Source: Nephrocerus scutellatus
Lineage: Eukaryota > Arthropoda > Insecta > Diptera > Pipunculidae
Reading direction: 5' to 3'
Assembly (NCBI GenBank): GCA_947095585.1
Contig: OX352762.1
Location: 116,156,930 to 116,220,929, forward strand
Length of the DNA stretch: 64,000 nt
In this document: positions 1 through 11,975 of the stretch, one piece after another
Numbering within the stretch: position 1 is the first letter of the stretch
Layout of the letters: every line of letters begins with the position of its first letter
Notes under the pieces: model-generated
Told to the model about the DNA's origin: nothing
Seen by the model: the letters and a program-made list of their open reading frames with translations, nothing else
The model's database searches: none
Program-made: the position numbers and the translations under genes

Positions 1-2103
1 GCAGGCTATGGTTTCTGGTATTGCGAATTTAAATGGTGGGTCTGGCATTCCAAAAAGTTCATGGTATTGCGTTATGGTTTGGTATCCAGATATCCAGTTC
101 CAAGCTATCTATTCTATAGATCGAATAAAATGTGTACTCTTTGTGAACAGCATTACTATTCCTTAGTTCAAAAACCAGAGCTACATATCCACATATGAGT
201 ATGAATGCAACCATACACACGTTTAAAGCAATCAATTTCCGGCAACAATTTAGGTATTGCTTTTAAAAACAATTTACAGCAAATGTCATTTAGGTTAAGC
301 ATTGGACGTAATTAATTCTCATTATGGTCATAAATTATATTGAAACTGATGACATGAAAGCGGACATCGAATGTGTGGCCCTGGCAATCACTATTAATTT
401 GGTTCATAGGTAGGTATCCTTTCGAGAAAGTTTCACATGCTCACGTGCACACAATAATTATTATATAACCTTTTGACTTAGCTAACGTTATAAATATTTA
501 CGTACAAATTGGAAAGTGCTCTTACATACATAAACACTAACATGATGCACGAAGAGCCTACAAAACCATTAGACGGGTGAATAATTTCAAGTCCTGGATA
601 AACTCTGCATGCGTAGTTGCCTTACTCGTAGTTGTATGGTTATGAATGTAAATATGTCAACTTTAACTACTGACGAGGTTTCAGCATTTGACTAATTTTG
701 ATAAACTACAAAACCAAACTACATTGTAATTCATATAGTAGCAATTTTATTAAACTTAATTAATAGTAAATTGATTAATTTATTAATAGTGTGATGGCCT
801 CGGAATACAATGTGGCTCCAGGTGAAAAATGGTCATCTTGTGTGATTTGTATGGTTTGATTTTAATTCGATTTTGCATTTATGATTATTAATAGTAGTTA
901 TGCAAATTAATTTACTTTTTTCTTCCCTCAAATGATACCGGAAGTTTGTGTGGAAGTCTCATCAAAATTTGCTTGGAAAATATACAGCTTGCAATATATT
1001 TTAGTGGTCTTGAAATTGATATGAAGTTTTAAATTAGTTTCTTACAGCCGAGTTAGCCGGATCAACATACTTAGTAAACAATTTCCTGATGAATATTTCG
1101 TATAAAGAGACACAGTGGTACAAAGGAAGTAGGAACTTTGCCAGAGTAAATACTAATTGGATATTGCATTGCAAGAACTCGTTAGTCGTGACAGATGTTG
1201 ACAGAAATCCTTGTTATCCAATTTCGATTTAAAACTTCAAATAATTCGCATTAATTTGTCACTATTCGAGCTAAATTCAATTTCACAAGTTGACTAACAA
1301 TAATTACTGAGCTAAATTCAACTAAATTGTCAGCAGCCATATTAGAAAATAGCAAGAGTATCTTTTCATGCGTACGTGCAGTTCTGTCCCGAAATCAAGC
1401 CAAAACTGAAACACTCAACAGCTATCTACATTTTATCAGGTACTATGTCACATTTGCAATTTGTTGAATAGTTGTGAAATTTTGTGCACTGCTGCCCCAG
1501 TGGGTCGGATCCTCCCAGTTGCGTCATCATGTCATTGTTGATACTCGTACTAGCGGAATTTGTGTGTCAGTTGCCTTTGCCTTTAATGCAATCTGAGATT
1601 TATTACACATCTAGTTGCCGCAAATCCTGAGTGACGCACACATATTTACATTTATCTAAAGAAGACACTGCACCATTTCGAGTGCTCACAAGAATTAGCA
1701 TCAGTGTCGTTGTGCCACTCTGCAATAAAGTTATTGCTCGCTGTTCGTTGTCAAATAGGGAATTTCATTTTTCTATTTTCGAAATTCTCTTTATGACTTA
1801 GAGATGGTATGGAGAGATGGTGTAAATCATTACTCCTTTTCTAAAAGGAACGAAACAATATAATCTTATAATAGGCTCTAAATAGAGTCACATTCGATTG
1901 AAGCAATCTGCATGTATATATGTGCCAGCGACAAAACGTTTGCATGTGTCACATGGACATGACTGACGAAAACCAAAATCAGTTGTTTTTCTACCAATAG
2001 ATATATAATAGTTTATTCGATTAATCGATTGACTGAATCCTCATAGGATTCCAAACCATCCCACAGAGTATATTTTCCCCTTCAAGCACATTTCCTACTT
2101 CTT
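1..2103. other. AT-rich stretch with no gene recognised
   Basis: I see no long open frame, transposase, reverse transcriptase or tandem array here. The DNA is AT-rich and has stops in all frames. It is compatible with intron or intergenic sequence upstream of the ubiquitin ligase gene. Confidence 0.6.
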
Positions 2104-3045
2104 ATGCGGCTTATAACTCTTATAACTCCTATAACTCTTATAACTCTTATAACTCTTATAACTCTTATAACTCTTATAACTCTTATAACTCTTATAACTA
2201 GTATATCTCTTATAACTCTTATAACTAGTATAACTCTTATAACTCTTATAACTCTTATAAATAACTCTTATAACTTTTATAACTCTTAAAACTCTTTTAA
2301 CTCTTAAAACTCTTTTAACTCTTATAACTCTTATTACTCTTATTACTTTTATAACTCTTCCAACTCTTACAACTCTTATAACTCTTATAACTCTTATAAC
2401 TCTTATAACTCTTATAACTATTATAAATAACTCTTATAACTCTTATAACTAGTATATCTCTTATAACTAGTATAACTCTTATAACTCTTATAACTCTTAT
2501 AACGCTTATAACTCTTATAACTCTTATAACTCTTATAACTCTTATAACTCTTATAACTCTTATAACTCGTATAACTCTTATAACTCTTATAACTCTTACA
2601 ACTCTTATAACTCTCATAACTCTTATAACTCTTATAACTCTTATAACTATTATAAATAACTCTTATAACTCTTATAACTCTTATAACTAGTATATCTCTT
2701 ATAACTAGTTTAACTCTTATAACTCTTATGACTCTTATAACGCTTATAACTCTTATAACTCTTATAACTCTTATAACTCTTATAACTCTTATAACTCTTA
2801 TAACTCTTATAACTCTTATAACTCTTATAACTCTTATAACTCTTATAACTCTTATAACTCTTATAACTCTTATAACTCGTATAACTCTTATAACTCTTAT
2901 AACTCTTATAACTCTTATAACTCATACAACTCTTATAACTCTTATAACTCTTATAACTCTTATAACTCGTATAACTCTTATAACTCTTATAACTCTTATA
3001 ACTCTTATAACTCTTACAACTCTTATAACTATCATAACTCTTGTA
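2104..3045. repeat. 9-bp satellite (ATAACTCTT)n with higher-order periodicity
   Basis: About 940 bp of the nonamer ATAACTCTT with scattered single-base variants. Because 9 is a multiple of three, one plus-strand frame reads Ile-Thr-Leu repeatedly and a minus-strand frame reads Lys-Ser-Tyr. These open frames are satellite artefacts, not genes. Marker variants recur together: AGTATATCTC near 2201, 2452 and 2690, AACGCTT near 2501 and 2740, and a phase-breaking ATAAATAACTC near 2257, 2423 and 2652. This suggests block duplication of about 238 bp on top of the 9-bp unit. Confidence 0.95.
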
Positions 3046-4284
3046 AAATCTTTTTTGAAAATTTCTCTGCATAGTTTCACATTTGTACCGACAAAAATGC
3101 TAAAGAATTCAATTAATCAAAGCTTTCCAATCAAAAGACTTCCTTAAAAATTATGTATTCAAGCTCTGACAATGGTAACGATAACGATGATACAAAATAT
3201 CATTTCGAATCATACAAACGATTGCTCCTTAATCAAGATTCAGCGTCACTTCCTCGTTCTCGTCTTTAGAGTTGTTGCTGTCTGCACCTGGTGGGAATAC
3301 AAGAAACGCTGAAGAATGCTGACGGCTGCAAAGTATAAGAAAATTCGAAATTCACACAGCACTGAGTTGGCGGCGGATGTCCTGACGACATAAGTTCCAC
3401 AAATGAAATTCCTGTTCAGATTCAGATTGTGCTGTGAGATGAACGCCATTGATGTCGATGTCGTCGGTTATCCAGCGGTTGTGCAACGGGATGAAAGATC
3501 AAAGCCATGCGGGGGAACATGTCAACAAGAGTGGCATATGCTGTTCCACCCTCATCGCTTATGGGGTTCACCGTTTGCTAGCATTTGCTGCACCCTTCAG
3601 CTATGGCACAAGCTTTGTCTATCAATTTTATCTAACACTTCCTCTTGTAGGAATGATTTTAATTGGATGCATCTTGAGTGCTTCACATTTTAACTTTGTA
3701 TGGGCCGGAGCGTTGAAGTATGACGTCAGGTTATGGTTTTCCCGTTAAATCTCTGACGAACTCTAATGCTTGCAGTTTGATGCATCGTCGCTTTGTAACT
3801 TTTTTTGAATTTTGCCTAATTGTAGGGCATGGATAGACATGCATCATATGGGAAAACAATACTTCGGATGATGAGAAACTGAACAGTATGTATGTATTCT
3901 TAAGATCAACAATAACAACAACAACAAAATGTATTTAAGCTTATCCAGGGAGATGCAGTTTTTGTGACATTAAGGTTTAAGTTGTTGAGCGGAGGGAGTG
4001 ATTTTTTTGATGTTTGTGTTAGGCCAGATTGAGTCTCTATATGGTACTAGGTGCAATCAAGTGAACTTTGGTGCTATTGTAACAATGACTTTTTCATTAT
4101 ATTCGGGCGGGTATCATTAAACCAAAGACTCCATTAAAAAAAGCAAAACAAAGTAATGCAATCCTTCAATACTTGTCAATAAAAATGCTCATCAATGTAC
4201 TAGTTTCCCATGTCACTCGCTTGCAAGTACTCCCAAAAAATGCAAGCCTACATTTGACGAAGACAAGCTCTTAGTAAGCGTTTA
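3046..4284. other. Non-coding stretch, nothing recognised
   Basis: Two overlapping plus-strand open frames of about 97-100 codons lie near 3403-3748. They have no recognisable motif and lie in unremarkable sequence, so I do not call them genes. The remainder is AT-rich with no repeats I can name. Confidence 0.45.
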
Positions 4285-4500
4285 ATGGGTCTATCGTGGA
4301 AGATATTTATTTCAAACTCTAATAATGTATTTTTAGATTTAGTTTTAAAAAATAACTCCTTCGATTATGAAATGTCTAAAGATCGTTCTCCCTTATGTTT
4401 AACTGATAGGCATCACCGTGCTTTACGTGCAGAAATTAATAGACTCCATTTTAAAACAACGGACTATTCGAAAATAGTGTTAAATTCAATTTCTTAAAAG
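4285..4500 (+). pseudogene. Possible LINE fragment (linker between endonuclease and RT)
   Basis: The 70-codon frame has FLDLVLKNNSFDYEMS followed by SPLCLTDRHHRALRAEI. This resembles the 'LDLV ... VD.HHP.L' stretch that closes the endonuclease domain of many insect non-LTR retrotransposons. No endonuclease or RT domain is readable on either side, so if this is a LINE it is a short decayed scrap. The call rests on pattern memory only. Confidence 0.4.
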
Positions 4501-4634
4501 CCGATTTTGAGTAATTGGAAAGCCATTTGTCCGATAATGATTGGTTATTTCGGAGGCTCTATCACTAGATGAAGTTTATAAAAGATTTCTTGTTATCAAA
4601 GGAGTCAGAAATATATATTTTTAAGCAAATTTCT

Positions 4635-5529
4635 GTATCATCTATCGTCGATCGTCTATCGTCGATCGTCGATCGTCTATCGTCTATCGTCTATCGTCTA
4701 TCGTCTATCGTCTATCGTCTATCGTCGATCGTCTATCGTCTATAGTCTATCGTCTATCGTCTATCGTCTATCGTCTATCGTCTATCGTCTATCGTCTATC
4801 GTCTATCGTCTATCGTCTATCGTCTATCGTCTATCGTCTATCGTCTATCGTCTATCGTCTATCGTCTATCGTCTATCGTCTATTGTCTATCTTCTATCGT
4901 CTATCGTCTATCGTCTATCGTCTATCGTCTATCGTCTATCCTCTATCGTCTATCGTCTATCCTCTATCGTCTATCGTCTATCGTCTATCGTCTATCGTCT
5001 ATCGTCTATCGTCTATCGTCTATCGTCTATCGTCTATCGTCTATTGTCTATTGTCTATCGTCTATCGTCTATTGTCTATCGTCTATCGTCTATCGTCTAT
5101 CGTCTATCGTCTATCGTCTATCGTCTATCGTCTATCGTCTATCGTCTATCGTCTATCGTCTATCGTCTATCTTCTATCGTCTATCGTCTATCGTCTATCT
5201 TCTATCGTCTATCGTCTATTGTCTATCGTCTATCGTCTATCGTCTATCGTCTATCGTCTATCGTCTATCGTCTATCGTCTATCGTCTATCGTCTATCGTC
5301 TATCGTCTATCGTCTATCGTCTATCGTCTATCGTCTATCGTCTATCGTCTATTGTCTATCTTCTATCGTCTATCGCCTATCGTCTATCGTCTATCGTCTA
5401 TCGTCTATCGTCTATCGTCTATCGTCTATCGTCTATCGTCCATCGTCCATCGTCTATCGTCTATCGTCCATCGTCCATCGTCTAACGTATATCGTATATC
5501 GTCTATCATCTATCGTTTATCGTCTATAG
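4635..5529. repeat. Heptanucleotide satellite (CTATCGT)n
   Basis: About 895 bp, roughly 128 copies of the 7-bp unit CTATCGT. Variant units (GATCGTC at the left edge, CATCGTC and ATCGTAT at the right edge) cluster at the margins and the centre is nearly uniform. That is the usual signature of homogenisation by unequal exchange or slippage. The unit has no stop in any plus-strand phase, so all three frames read the same heptapeptide SSIVYRL. The overlapping open frames of 200, 161 and 72 codons are therefore artefacts. The array abuts a LINE fragment at its right end. Confidence 0.95.
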
Positions 5530-5860
5530 TTGGAGCTTCATACGATGCGCAAGATGTCCGTATCTTTTAAATGTTTAAAGTCGTTGTAAAAGAAAGCTCC
5601 CAGATGAAGCCTCCTCGTCTATGTAGATTCTGCAGAAGTCGTTCGAGTAGACGACAAGCCTTTCTGCATATTTTCCTACGAGACAGTGTCCCGTGATGAC
5701 ACTTATAATAGCACCGATGTGCAATCTTTTGCCTCAACGTTTAGTTTCTGCGTTGACTGAGACGAACAGGGCCAACCGTATTTCCACCTGCAGATTGCTG
5801 CTACAACGCCACGAAAATGATACTCTCTTTAAGCGAATTGGGACAAGACACAAACGACTC
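5530..5860 (-). pseudogene. LINE 3' fragment (RNase H tail, Jockey/LOA-like)
   Basis: Read on the minus strand, 5600-5740 encodes a version of the segment after RNase H seen again near 32.6 kb (IISVITGHCLVGKYAERL, then YSNDFC). Frameshifts break it. The nucleotide stretch GAGCTTCATACGATGCG at 5533 matches the 3' untranslated part of the same family at 54.58 kb. About the last 110 bp of the element are missing, and the heptanucleotide satellite takes their place. Confidence 0.7.
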
Positions 5861-7860
5861 CGAAGGACCAACTGCATTTGTGATATATTTGTGAATATCT
5901 TGAAACTGTCGATGTAAAAGCAACAAACACTGCAGTTGCACATAAAAGATGATGCTTTTTAATGACATTCGATGGGTTTCCATGATGCATAAGAAGAACA
6001 TTCAAAGGAAGAATTAAGCGAATTGCTTTCATGGGAAAAATAAGAACGAGCAATGAGTTCCGTAAAACACGGTGTACTCTTAGGTTTTATGTGTTTCACA
6101 TAAAATATCATCATGAGAGCTCTTAAATCTCATGTGTGGTGTTTTACATACGAGTACGCTTTGCAAGCATAGATTACATTTTAAAGCAACGCTTGGCGTT
6201 ATAACTTATATTTCAATTTGATTGCGAGCTGTTTGTCCATGGGCCAATGGGATCCTCTGGATAAAAAGTTGTCAGACGCTCATATTTATCACAACATTTT
6301 AAAAATGTCATTGCAAGATAACCTCTTGAAGCTTTTTATGTTGTTCACACATACAGGAACATTGCTTGTGTCCCATTTCAGCTTGCCAGCTTAATTAAAT
6401 ATTTTCTTTTTGCTTTTCATCATATAATAAAATTATATAAAAATATACTGTATACTTTTTTACCTCAAAATAAAAAAGAAGCAATTTAACGAACCAATGA
6501 AAGGACAAACTTTCTATGCGTGTCCGTGTATTCGCTCTGTGCAATTCCAATCGAGTCGGCACAAAAACTAAATAGAAAATCAATAAACACGTAGCACGAA
6601 GTTACGTGCTGAAAAAGGTGTCTTCCCACCCTCCATGCAGCAACATGATGAAATTTATTAAATTTTTATTTATTTCATTGAGCATTATTCATCGGAAGAA
6701 TGCCGCCATCCTTCTGATACTGATACGTCCATTCTCTACAATGAACTGTACTCCTTGTGACAAGGACAAATGACATTATAACGCTGATATGAAAAAGTGA
6801 AAACGTTGTTATTCAGTCATCTGAACTCGATGATATTGGATATAAATTTACACAATAAATCAGCTTTAAAACAAAAACATAACTCTGTATTTGTTGCCCC
6901 CTCTGTGATCAACTTCTGGGGCACTTTTATTCTACTCTGCACAATTTGCTAGATAGTTTCAAATTTATTGATTTTCTCCAGTCTTTGACAAAGGTGTGTC
7001 ATGGCCACATCACGTACACACCAACAACACCGGCAACAGCAATATCCATCACAGCTGTTAGTCATATTTCGTCCTTTTGTCCTTTTTGTTAGGACTAAAA
7101 ATATACAATTTCCGATCATCATAACTAACGCTTTTGTTGCTGTTATCATCAGCACAAAAACATTTTAAGGTCATTATGTTATTTATGGTTGCATGTGGTA
7201 TGCCACTGCTTATTGATTGTTGAGTGTCCAAGCTCCATAAAGGGTAAGAGACTGTGACACTGGCCGTCAACTGGGGGCCGAAGAAATAAAAGATATTCCT
7301 TATGCTTCCATTTTATTAGGCGATACAGGATATCGCTGTTTTTTCCTTCAGATTCAAAAGGGAGCACTGGATGTTCGCAGGCGCTTTGCTACCCGCACAC
7401 ATGAATACCCGTCTTGCGATCACTACTACGTAAGGGGTGTACTATTGCCTAAACATAAACAAAGCGCCGTCTATCGGAACGTATTCGCACTATGTGTTAC
7501 CAGCTTTTGTTAAGACGCATATTCTGTGAAATTACAAAATTACACCAACAACAACCATGGCGACTTTACAAGTCTTTTTTTTTATACCAATATGATTCCC
7601 ATCCGGTTTTCTAAAATAAAAAACGATCGATGCTAAAAACCACAATAAAAGTTTGCAAGTGTACCGACTTCACTAACAGGGCTAGTGCAAGTATATCCAC
7701 CTCGCCACCATAGGACCAGTTACCCATTCTCTTCAGTCGACCTAGGAGTAGTCCCTGTGCCGTTTTTAAAATTACCTTTTTTTGGCCAAATTGGGTGAAC
7801 GGCTCAGGCCACCGACCTACCAACTTTCCCCTCTTCAAAGTTCCATAGGAACAAAATTAA
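5861..7860. other. Non-coding stretch with one short dispersed motif
   Basis: No gene is supported. A 65-bp segment at 7389-7453 (CTACCCGCACACATGAA ... GGGTGTACTAT) matches 54305-54372. This is probably a short piece of a dispersed repeat found elsewhere in the window. The remaining sequence shows no structure I can name. Confidence 0.5.
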
Positions 7861-7867
7861 TTTTCTG

Positions 7868-8025
7868 ATCGTCAAATGAACAGCGTGAATTACACTGCTC
7901 TGGCTCTCATTTAACTATCGTGACCAGGACCACGCTCCCCTTTTTGAGAGTCGAATGAGCTGCGCGAATTACACCGCTCTCATTCGTCCCCTCTTTATCA
8001 CGATTAGACCGAGCTCCTGGTGGAA
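7868..8025. repeat. Imperfect direct duplication, ~79-bp unit
   Basis: The segment GTCAAATGAACAGCGTGAA followed by TTACACTGCTCT (from about 7871) recurs as GTCGAATGAGCTGCGCGAA and TTACACCGCTCT from about 7950. The two halves are diverged but aligned over most of their length. The origin is unknown. Confidence 0.6.
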
Positions 8026-8209
8026 TTCAGTACGTAATTCCTTCTCGGTACTAACACGAATATGTCACCGCCCGTCTCGACTCTTCGCTAGTAGTTAGTT
8101 TGCATCCATAGTTATAAATATAACGTAATTTGTTAAGTATAGTAGGTAGTTATATGCCGACGTAGTAAAAATACATTGACCAGGAAAAAATAAAAAATTA
8201 TACATGATT

Positions 8210-8229
8210 TATATATATATATATATATA
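8210..8229. repeat. (TA)10 microsatellite
   Basis: An uninterrupted TA dinucleotide run in AT-rich DNA. The TGTTACGA at 8263, just downstream, also starts two other segments in this window (31626, 54164) and may mark an LTR-like end. Nothing else supports an LTR here. Confidence 0.9.
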
Positions 8230-10943
8230 CCGAAATATTTTTAATTTGTAACTCCGCACCGATGTTACGAACCCTGGGTTTCCAATTGGCGTAACAACCA
8301 TTAGAATCATTTCGCTTGGTCAGCCTATATTGAAAATTACTTAATTTCGGGAGCATTTCATTCGAATCCTCAGTACTTCGAGAGATTACTAGAGAGCGGA
8401 CTTATACCACCTGAGGTATTCTTGCATCTGGATGCACAGACTATCTATCTATCGGACTCGTGCAACGTGCCCGTGATCTACCACTAGAAAAGCTAAAGAC
8501 AAACGCATCTGATTTAAAAAAAAATATGTATTTGAGGATTAAGTCAAATTGTGGGTGGCGTGTCTGTAGAAACCAAATGGTAATTATATCTTTCAAATTA
8601 CTCTAGGATTGTTTTAATGTTAATATTCGATTTTTATTAGTCCTTGTGTAGATTTTTTAGGAAGTGAACTACCACCTGGTTGGTCCTTGTGATTATATGG
8701 CGTTCATTCTACTTTGGGTAATAATTGTTGTTGTTATGTCTTGCTACCCCTCTTGGGGCATAGGGAGTCCACTTTGCCTACTCGCCATCGTATCCGGTTA
8801 TGTGAAAAGAATTTCATCTCTCACCAACTCGTTCCCAATCTGTCTAACAGCTTCAATTCATTCTCAATTGTACTGCGCCAAGTAGGCCTACTTGTCTGGC
8901 CAATTGGGTCTAATTAGTTTATTGGACTTGTTCATTTATGACCATCAGAGCGATCATACGATTCAAACGAGTAACATTTTTCTATCGCCTGCATACAAAA
9001 ATATATTCTGCTCCTGATTTTCCTTGAAACGATGACGATGATTGTGTGCTTGAACCGTAGAATCTATAACACTTCGCTTGTGTGCTGCACCAGTTGTGCT
9101 TTTATCTCTGCTAAACATAAGAAAACAACAAATAATCAATGGAACAGTAATTGTTATAGGTAATCTAGCAATAATTTTAATTATAAACATCTTTAATGAT
9201 ATGGTGCTCTAAATGGGATCAGATACTTTAACAGTTCAATGCAATGCAACAATTATAGCTTCATAGTACCCTTATGGGCTATTGACCTTCACTTAATGTG
9301 TAACGGTATTTTTGCTCGTATGTAAGAGTAATTAAATAAAAAACTCGACGCGGCATGACAAAGAAATCAAAACTCTCGGCACATTGGCATTAATTACTTT
9401 ATTTATGTACTCAGATTTTCAAGCACATTCGAGCTACTATACTGCTGCTGCTGTGCTGGAGACGAATTAGCGCCACTTGAACCGCATGCACTTTACTCTT
9501 CCTTCTATTTTCGGAATTGATTTACTTCGGTTGCTCTGATTAATTACACCAATTTGTGCTACAATATTCCAACACCTCGCAAAATCTATTGAATAATTTC
9601 GCATAATTGGGGTTTTCAATGTTGATTCTCATTTACCTTCAAAAGAACTTAATGACCACCCACCTCCTTCCTTGAACTTTTAATAGAGCCAACTGAATTT
9701 TCTTGTGTCCTCTTCGACCAATTGCGGTAACATGCTGCATAATTGAATTTTTTAAAATACACAATAAACCGACAATGTGTGGGTTCCTATCTTGTGGGGC
9801 TGGCCTCTCAAACCAAAGATGATGTTCGGAACAAGCACATTAAACTGTTAATGGTTATGTAAGTATTTAGCAAGCCAGGTAGTGCACCGCCGGCGCTTTA
9901 GTACATACTGAGTACCTTATATCAACCAATTCAGAGCTTAACGTTTGTAAAAACAATGTGAGTAGAATTGGTCTTTACAATTTTGTCCGTGAGCAGATAA
10001 TGAAAATACTTAACAGATTTTTATTCGAAGAGTACGTAATCGTTTTTATTTTTTCATAAATTTTTTTTGATTATTGAGATGCTTTCCAAGTCTATTTAAA
10101 ATAGAAATAGAATAGAAAATAGAACGAAGGTTATACCATTAGTATTAATAGAGCAATTTTCGGTCAGGGTACACCAAAGTAAGCTTTTTCTTAAATCCCC
10201 GATAAATTATGTCAAGATTGGAGATGGACCCTTACTGAAGAACGATTTTTTTTTCTTAGAATATACCCAAGAATCATTTTCCAAATTATCCTTGACGAAT
10301 TAGGGGACACCATCATCCCCTAAATCAAATTCCTCACGTTTGTAGCCGGTTTCAATTTATTTTCTCAGAACTCTCCCTGATTCATTGAAAAAGCCACACG
10401 GAAAACGATCCCAAAACTAAAACGACGCAAGTCGGATTATATATAGTCAGGGAAAACTACAAAAAGCATTGACCACGAAAATATTACAAATGATGGCGTA
10501 AGTGAGCATTCACAATTGTTGGATGCTCTATTGTACAATTCGGTCCTTCAGAAACTAGTTGAGGTCTTTCTTGAAGGCTAACAACATAATAGTGAATCGT
10601 ACCGTATTCGCTTGTAGTACCAGGCGTAACAAACGATAAAGGTAAGCACAACTATCGAGCCGATAGGCTTATCGAAATTCAAGTTCTAAACTTTAAAATA
10701 TTCAAAAATGTTGCATATTCCACATAATTCATGTGCTTCTTGTCGCCAACATGAGCCACACGCGTCACAATTGATTTAAAACTAGTCCCATTAAATTCTG
10801 ACTGGTAGAAGCCGAGATATACGAATTCCTACCAAAAACTTTCCACTACACCTCATACACCCGTGTATGTATATTTAGTTGTAGTTCAGTCTAAAGACTA
10901 ATTTATCTTAGAAGCCTAATAGTATGCAATGTAAAATGTAGGT
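8230..10943. other. Long non-coding stretch, nothing recognised
   Basis: About 2.7 kb of AT-rich sequence. Open frames of 67-75 codons overlap each other on both strands (near 8664-8917 and 8963-9190) and carry no recognisable motif. I see no transposon domain or tandem array. Confidence 0.5.
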
Positions 10944-10978
10944 CTTTCATTCATAGGCCTATCTCTTATGAATGAAAG
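10944..10978. repeat. Perfect 12-bp inverted repeat (hairpin)
   Basis: CTTTCATTCATA at 10944-10955 is followed after 11 bp by its reverse complement TATGAATGAAAG at 10967-10978. It lies at the low-coordinate edge of a reverse transcriptase fragment. It may be a footprint of rearrangement or an insertion edge, not a regulatory site. Confidence 0.8.
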
Positions 10979-11166
10979 AAGACAGACGAGAGATCATTAA
11001 TAAGAACAAGAAAAAGCATCGGGGACAATACAGAGACTTGAGGAACACCAATGTAAATGTGGTGAACTTTTAATTTAAAACCTTCTAATACGACATGGAT
11101 TGAATGGTCAGATTTAATCCGATCGAACATAGTTTTATCGATTCCATAGGTAACCATTTTCGACAA
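10966..11166 (-). pseudogene. Reverse transcriptase fragment (non-LTR, CR1/Jockey type)
   Basis: The minus-strand frame contains GVPQVSVLSPMLFLVLINDL, a clear version of the RT palm motif GVPQGSVLSP.LF. .INDL, with the usual Gly replaced by Val. The same family occurs at 15.7-16.4 kb (plus) and 47.1-47.7 kb (minus). Only about 60 codons survive. The catalytic (Y/F)ADD motif is absent, so it is dead. Confidence 0.85.
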
Positions 11167-11189
11167 GAGCTTTCGTTATTTTTTATCCC

Positions 11190-11975
11190 CGCACCTTTAT
11201 CATGATCGGCTATAGGCTTGGCACAGCGTGAGTGTTAAGGAAGAGGAAGAGAAAAGAGGAGATGTCTATGATCTCGTGTTTTGAATGCCTGTTGATCATA
11301 GTGATGTGGGAAGACAGAGCATTCCACATACGTGTTGTACGGCTGAAGAACGAATCCCTGAACTTAACTGTACGTCCGAAGATGGGCTTGAGGGCTAACT
11401 GTTGAGCGTAAGGAGCTTGATGCCAGACTATTTCGAATGCCTTGGATATAGATATATCGCTATAGGTTCGTACAAGGAAATGGATGACGGTTCAAGCTTT
11501 CAGGAACGGACTGCTCACAAAGATTCCAGACGAAAAATTTAAACCTTACGTAAATGATAATGAAATGCCAGTTGAGGAATATGTACTTATTCAAAATGAT
11601 TTGTTTCTGCAGGTTTTTGACTGAATCGTCTAAATTTTTGGTCGGTTTTCCACATATGGGTTTGCTTTATAAAACGGAAGCACATCCGCCAGTTGCTTAT
11701 ATCCTTTTTGCAGCTTAAAGCAAACCATCCGTCTTCCTTCGATTTGATAGACTTAGTCCTAAATGCAATTAGGTGTCTCACATCACCGAGAATGATTTTT
11801 CGATGGTATCAAAAATGGCAATCACATCGCTCCTAAAGAAATTGTTGATGCCATCCCAATTGGCTTTCTCGTATTGCCATATTGTTCTTTTAGTGGTTTT
11901 CTTTTTAACTGCGAAAGTGAGAAATTAGCTGATACTTCACAATGATCGGACAAGCCTAGAGGTAATGATACACTG
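11190..11975 (-). pseudogene. LINE remnant with internal deletion
   Basis: Reading the minus strand from 11975 down, I see an endonuclease end (SLPLGLSDHCEVSANFSL), then RT-leading sequence (RTKSIKSKEDGWF near 11750). Then, after a jump, comes the C-terminal tail (SDISISKAFEIVWHQAPYAQ and RDSFFSRTTRMWNAL near 11300-11450). Most of the RT core is missing, and stops and frame changes occur throughout. The SDH triad at the endonuclease end is intact. It lies upstream, in minus-strand sense, of a separate RT fragment. Confidence 0.7.

Noticed and set aside
2104..3147. ITL-repeat and KSY-repeat open frames up to 139 codons
   Set aside because: Translation of the 9-bp satellite on either strand.
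3403..3748. Two overlapping plus-strand frames of 96 and 99 codons
   Set aside because: No recognisable motif, overlapping in different phases, and no splice or polyadenylation context I can see.
4883..5570. Plus-strand open frames of 200, 161 and 72 codons encoding SSIVYRL repeats
   Set aside because: They arise because the 7-bp satellite lacks stops in every phase. There is no start context, splice signal or non-repeat sequence.
8205..8300. Promoter-like TATA-rich region with an LTR-like TGTTACGA
   Set aside because: The TA run is a microsatellite and no transcribed unit, LTR pair or internal retroelement gene adjoins it.
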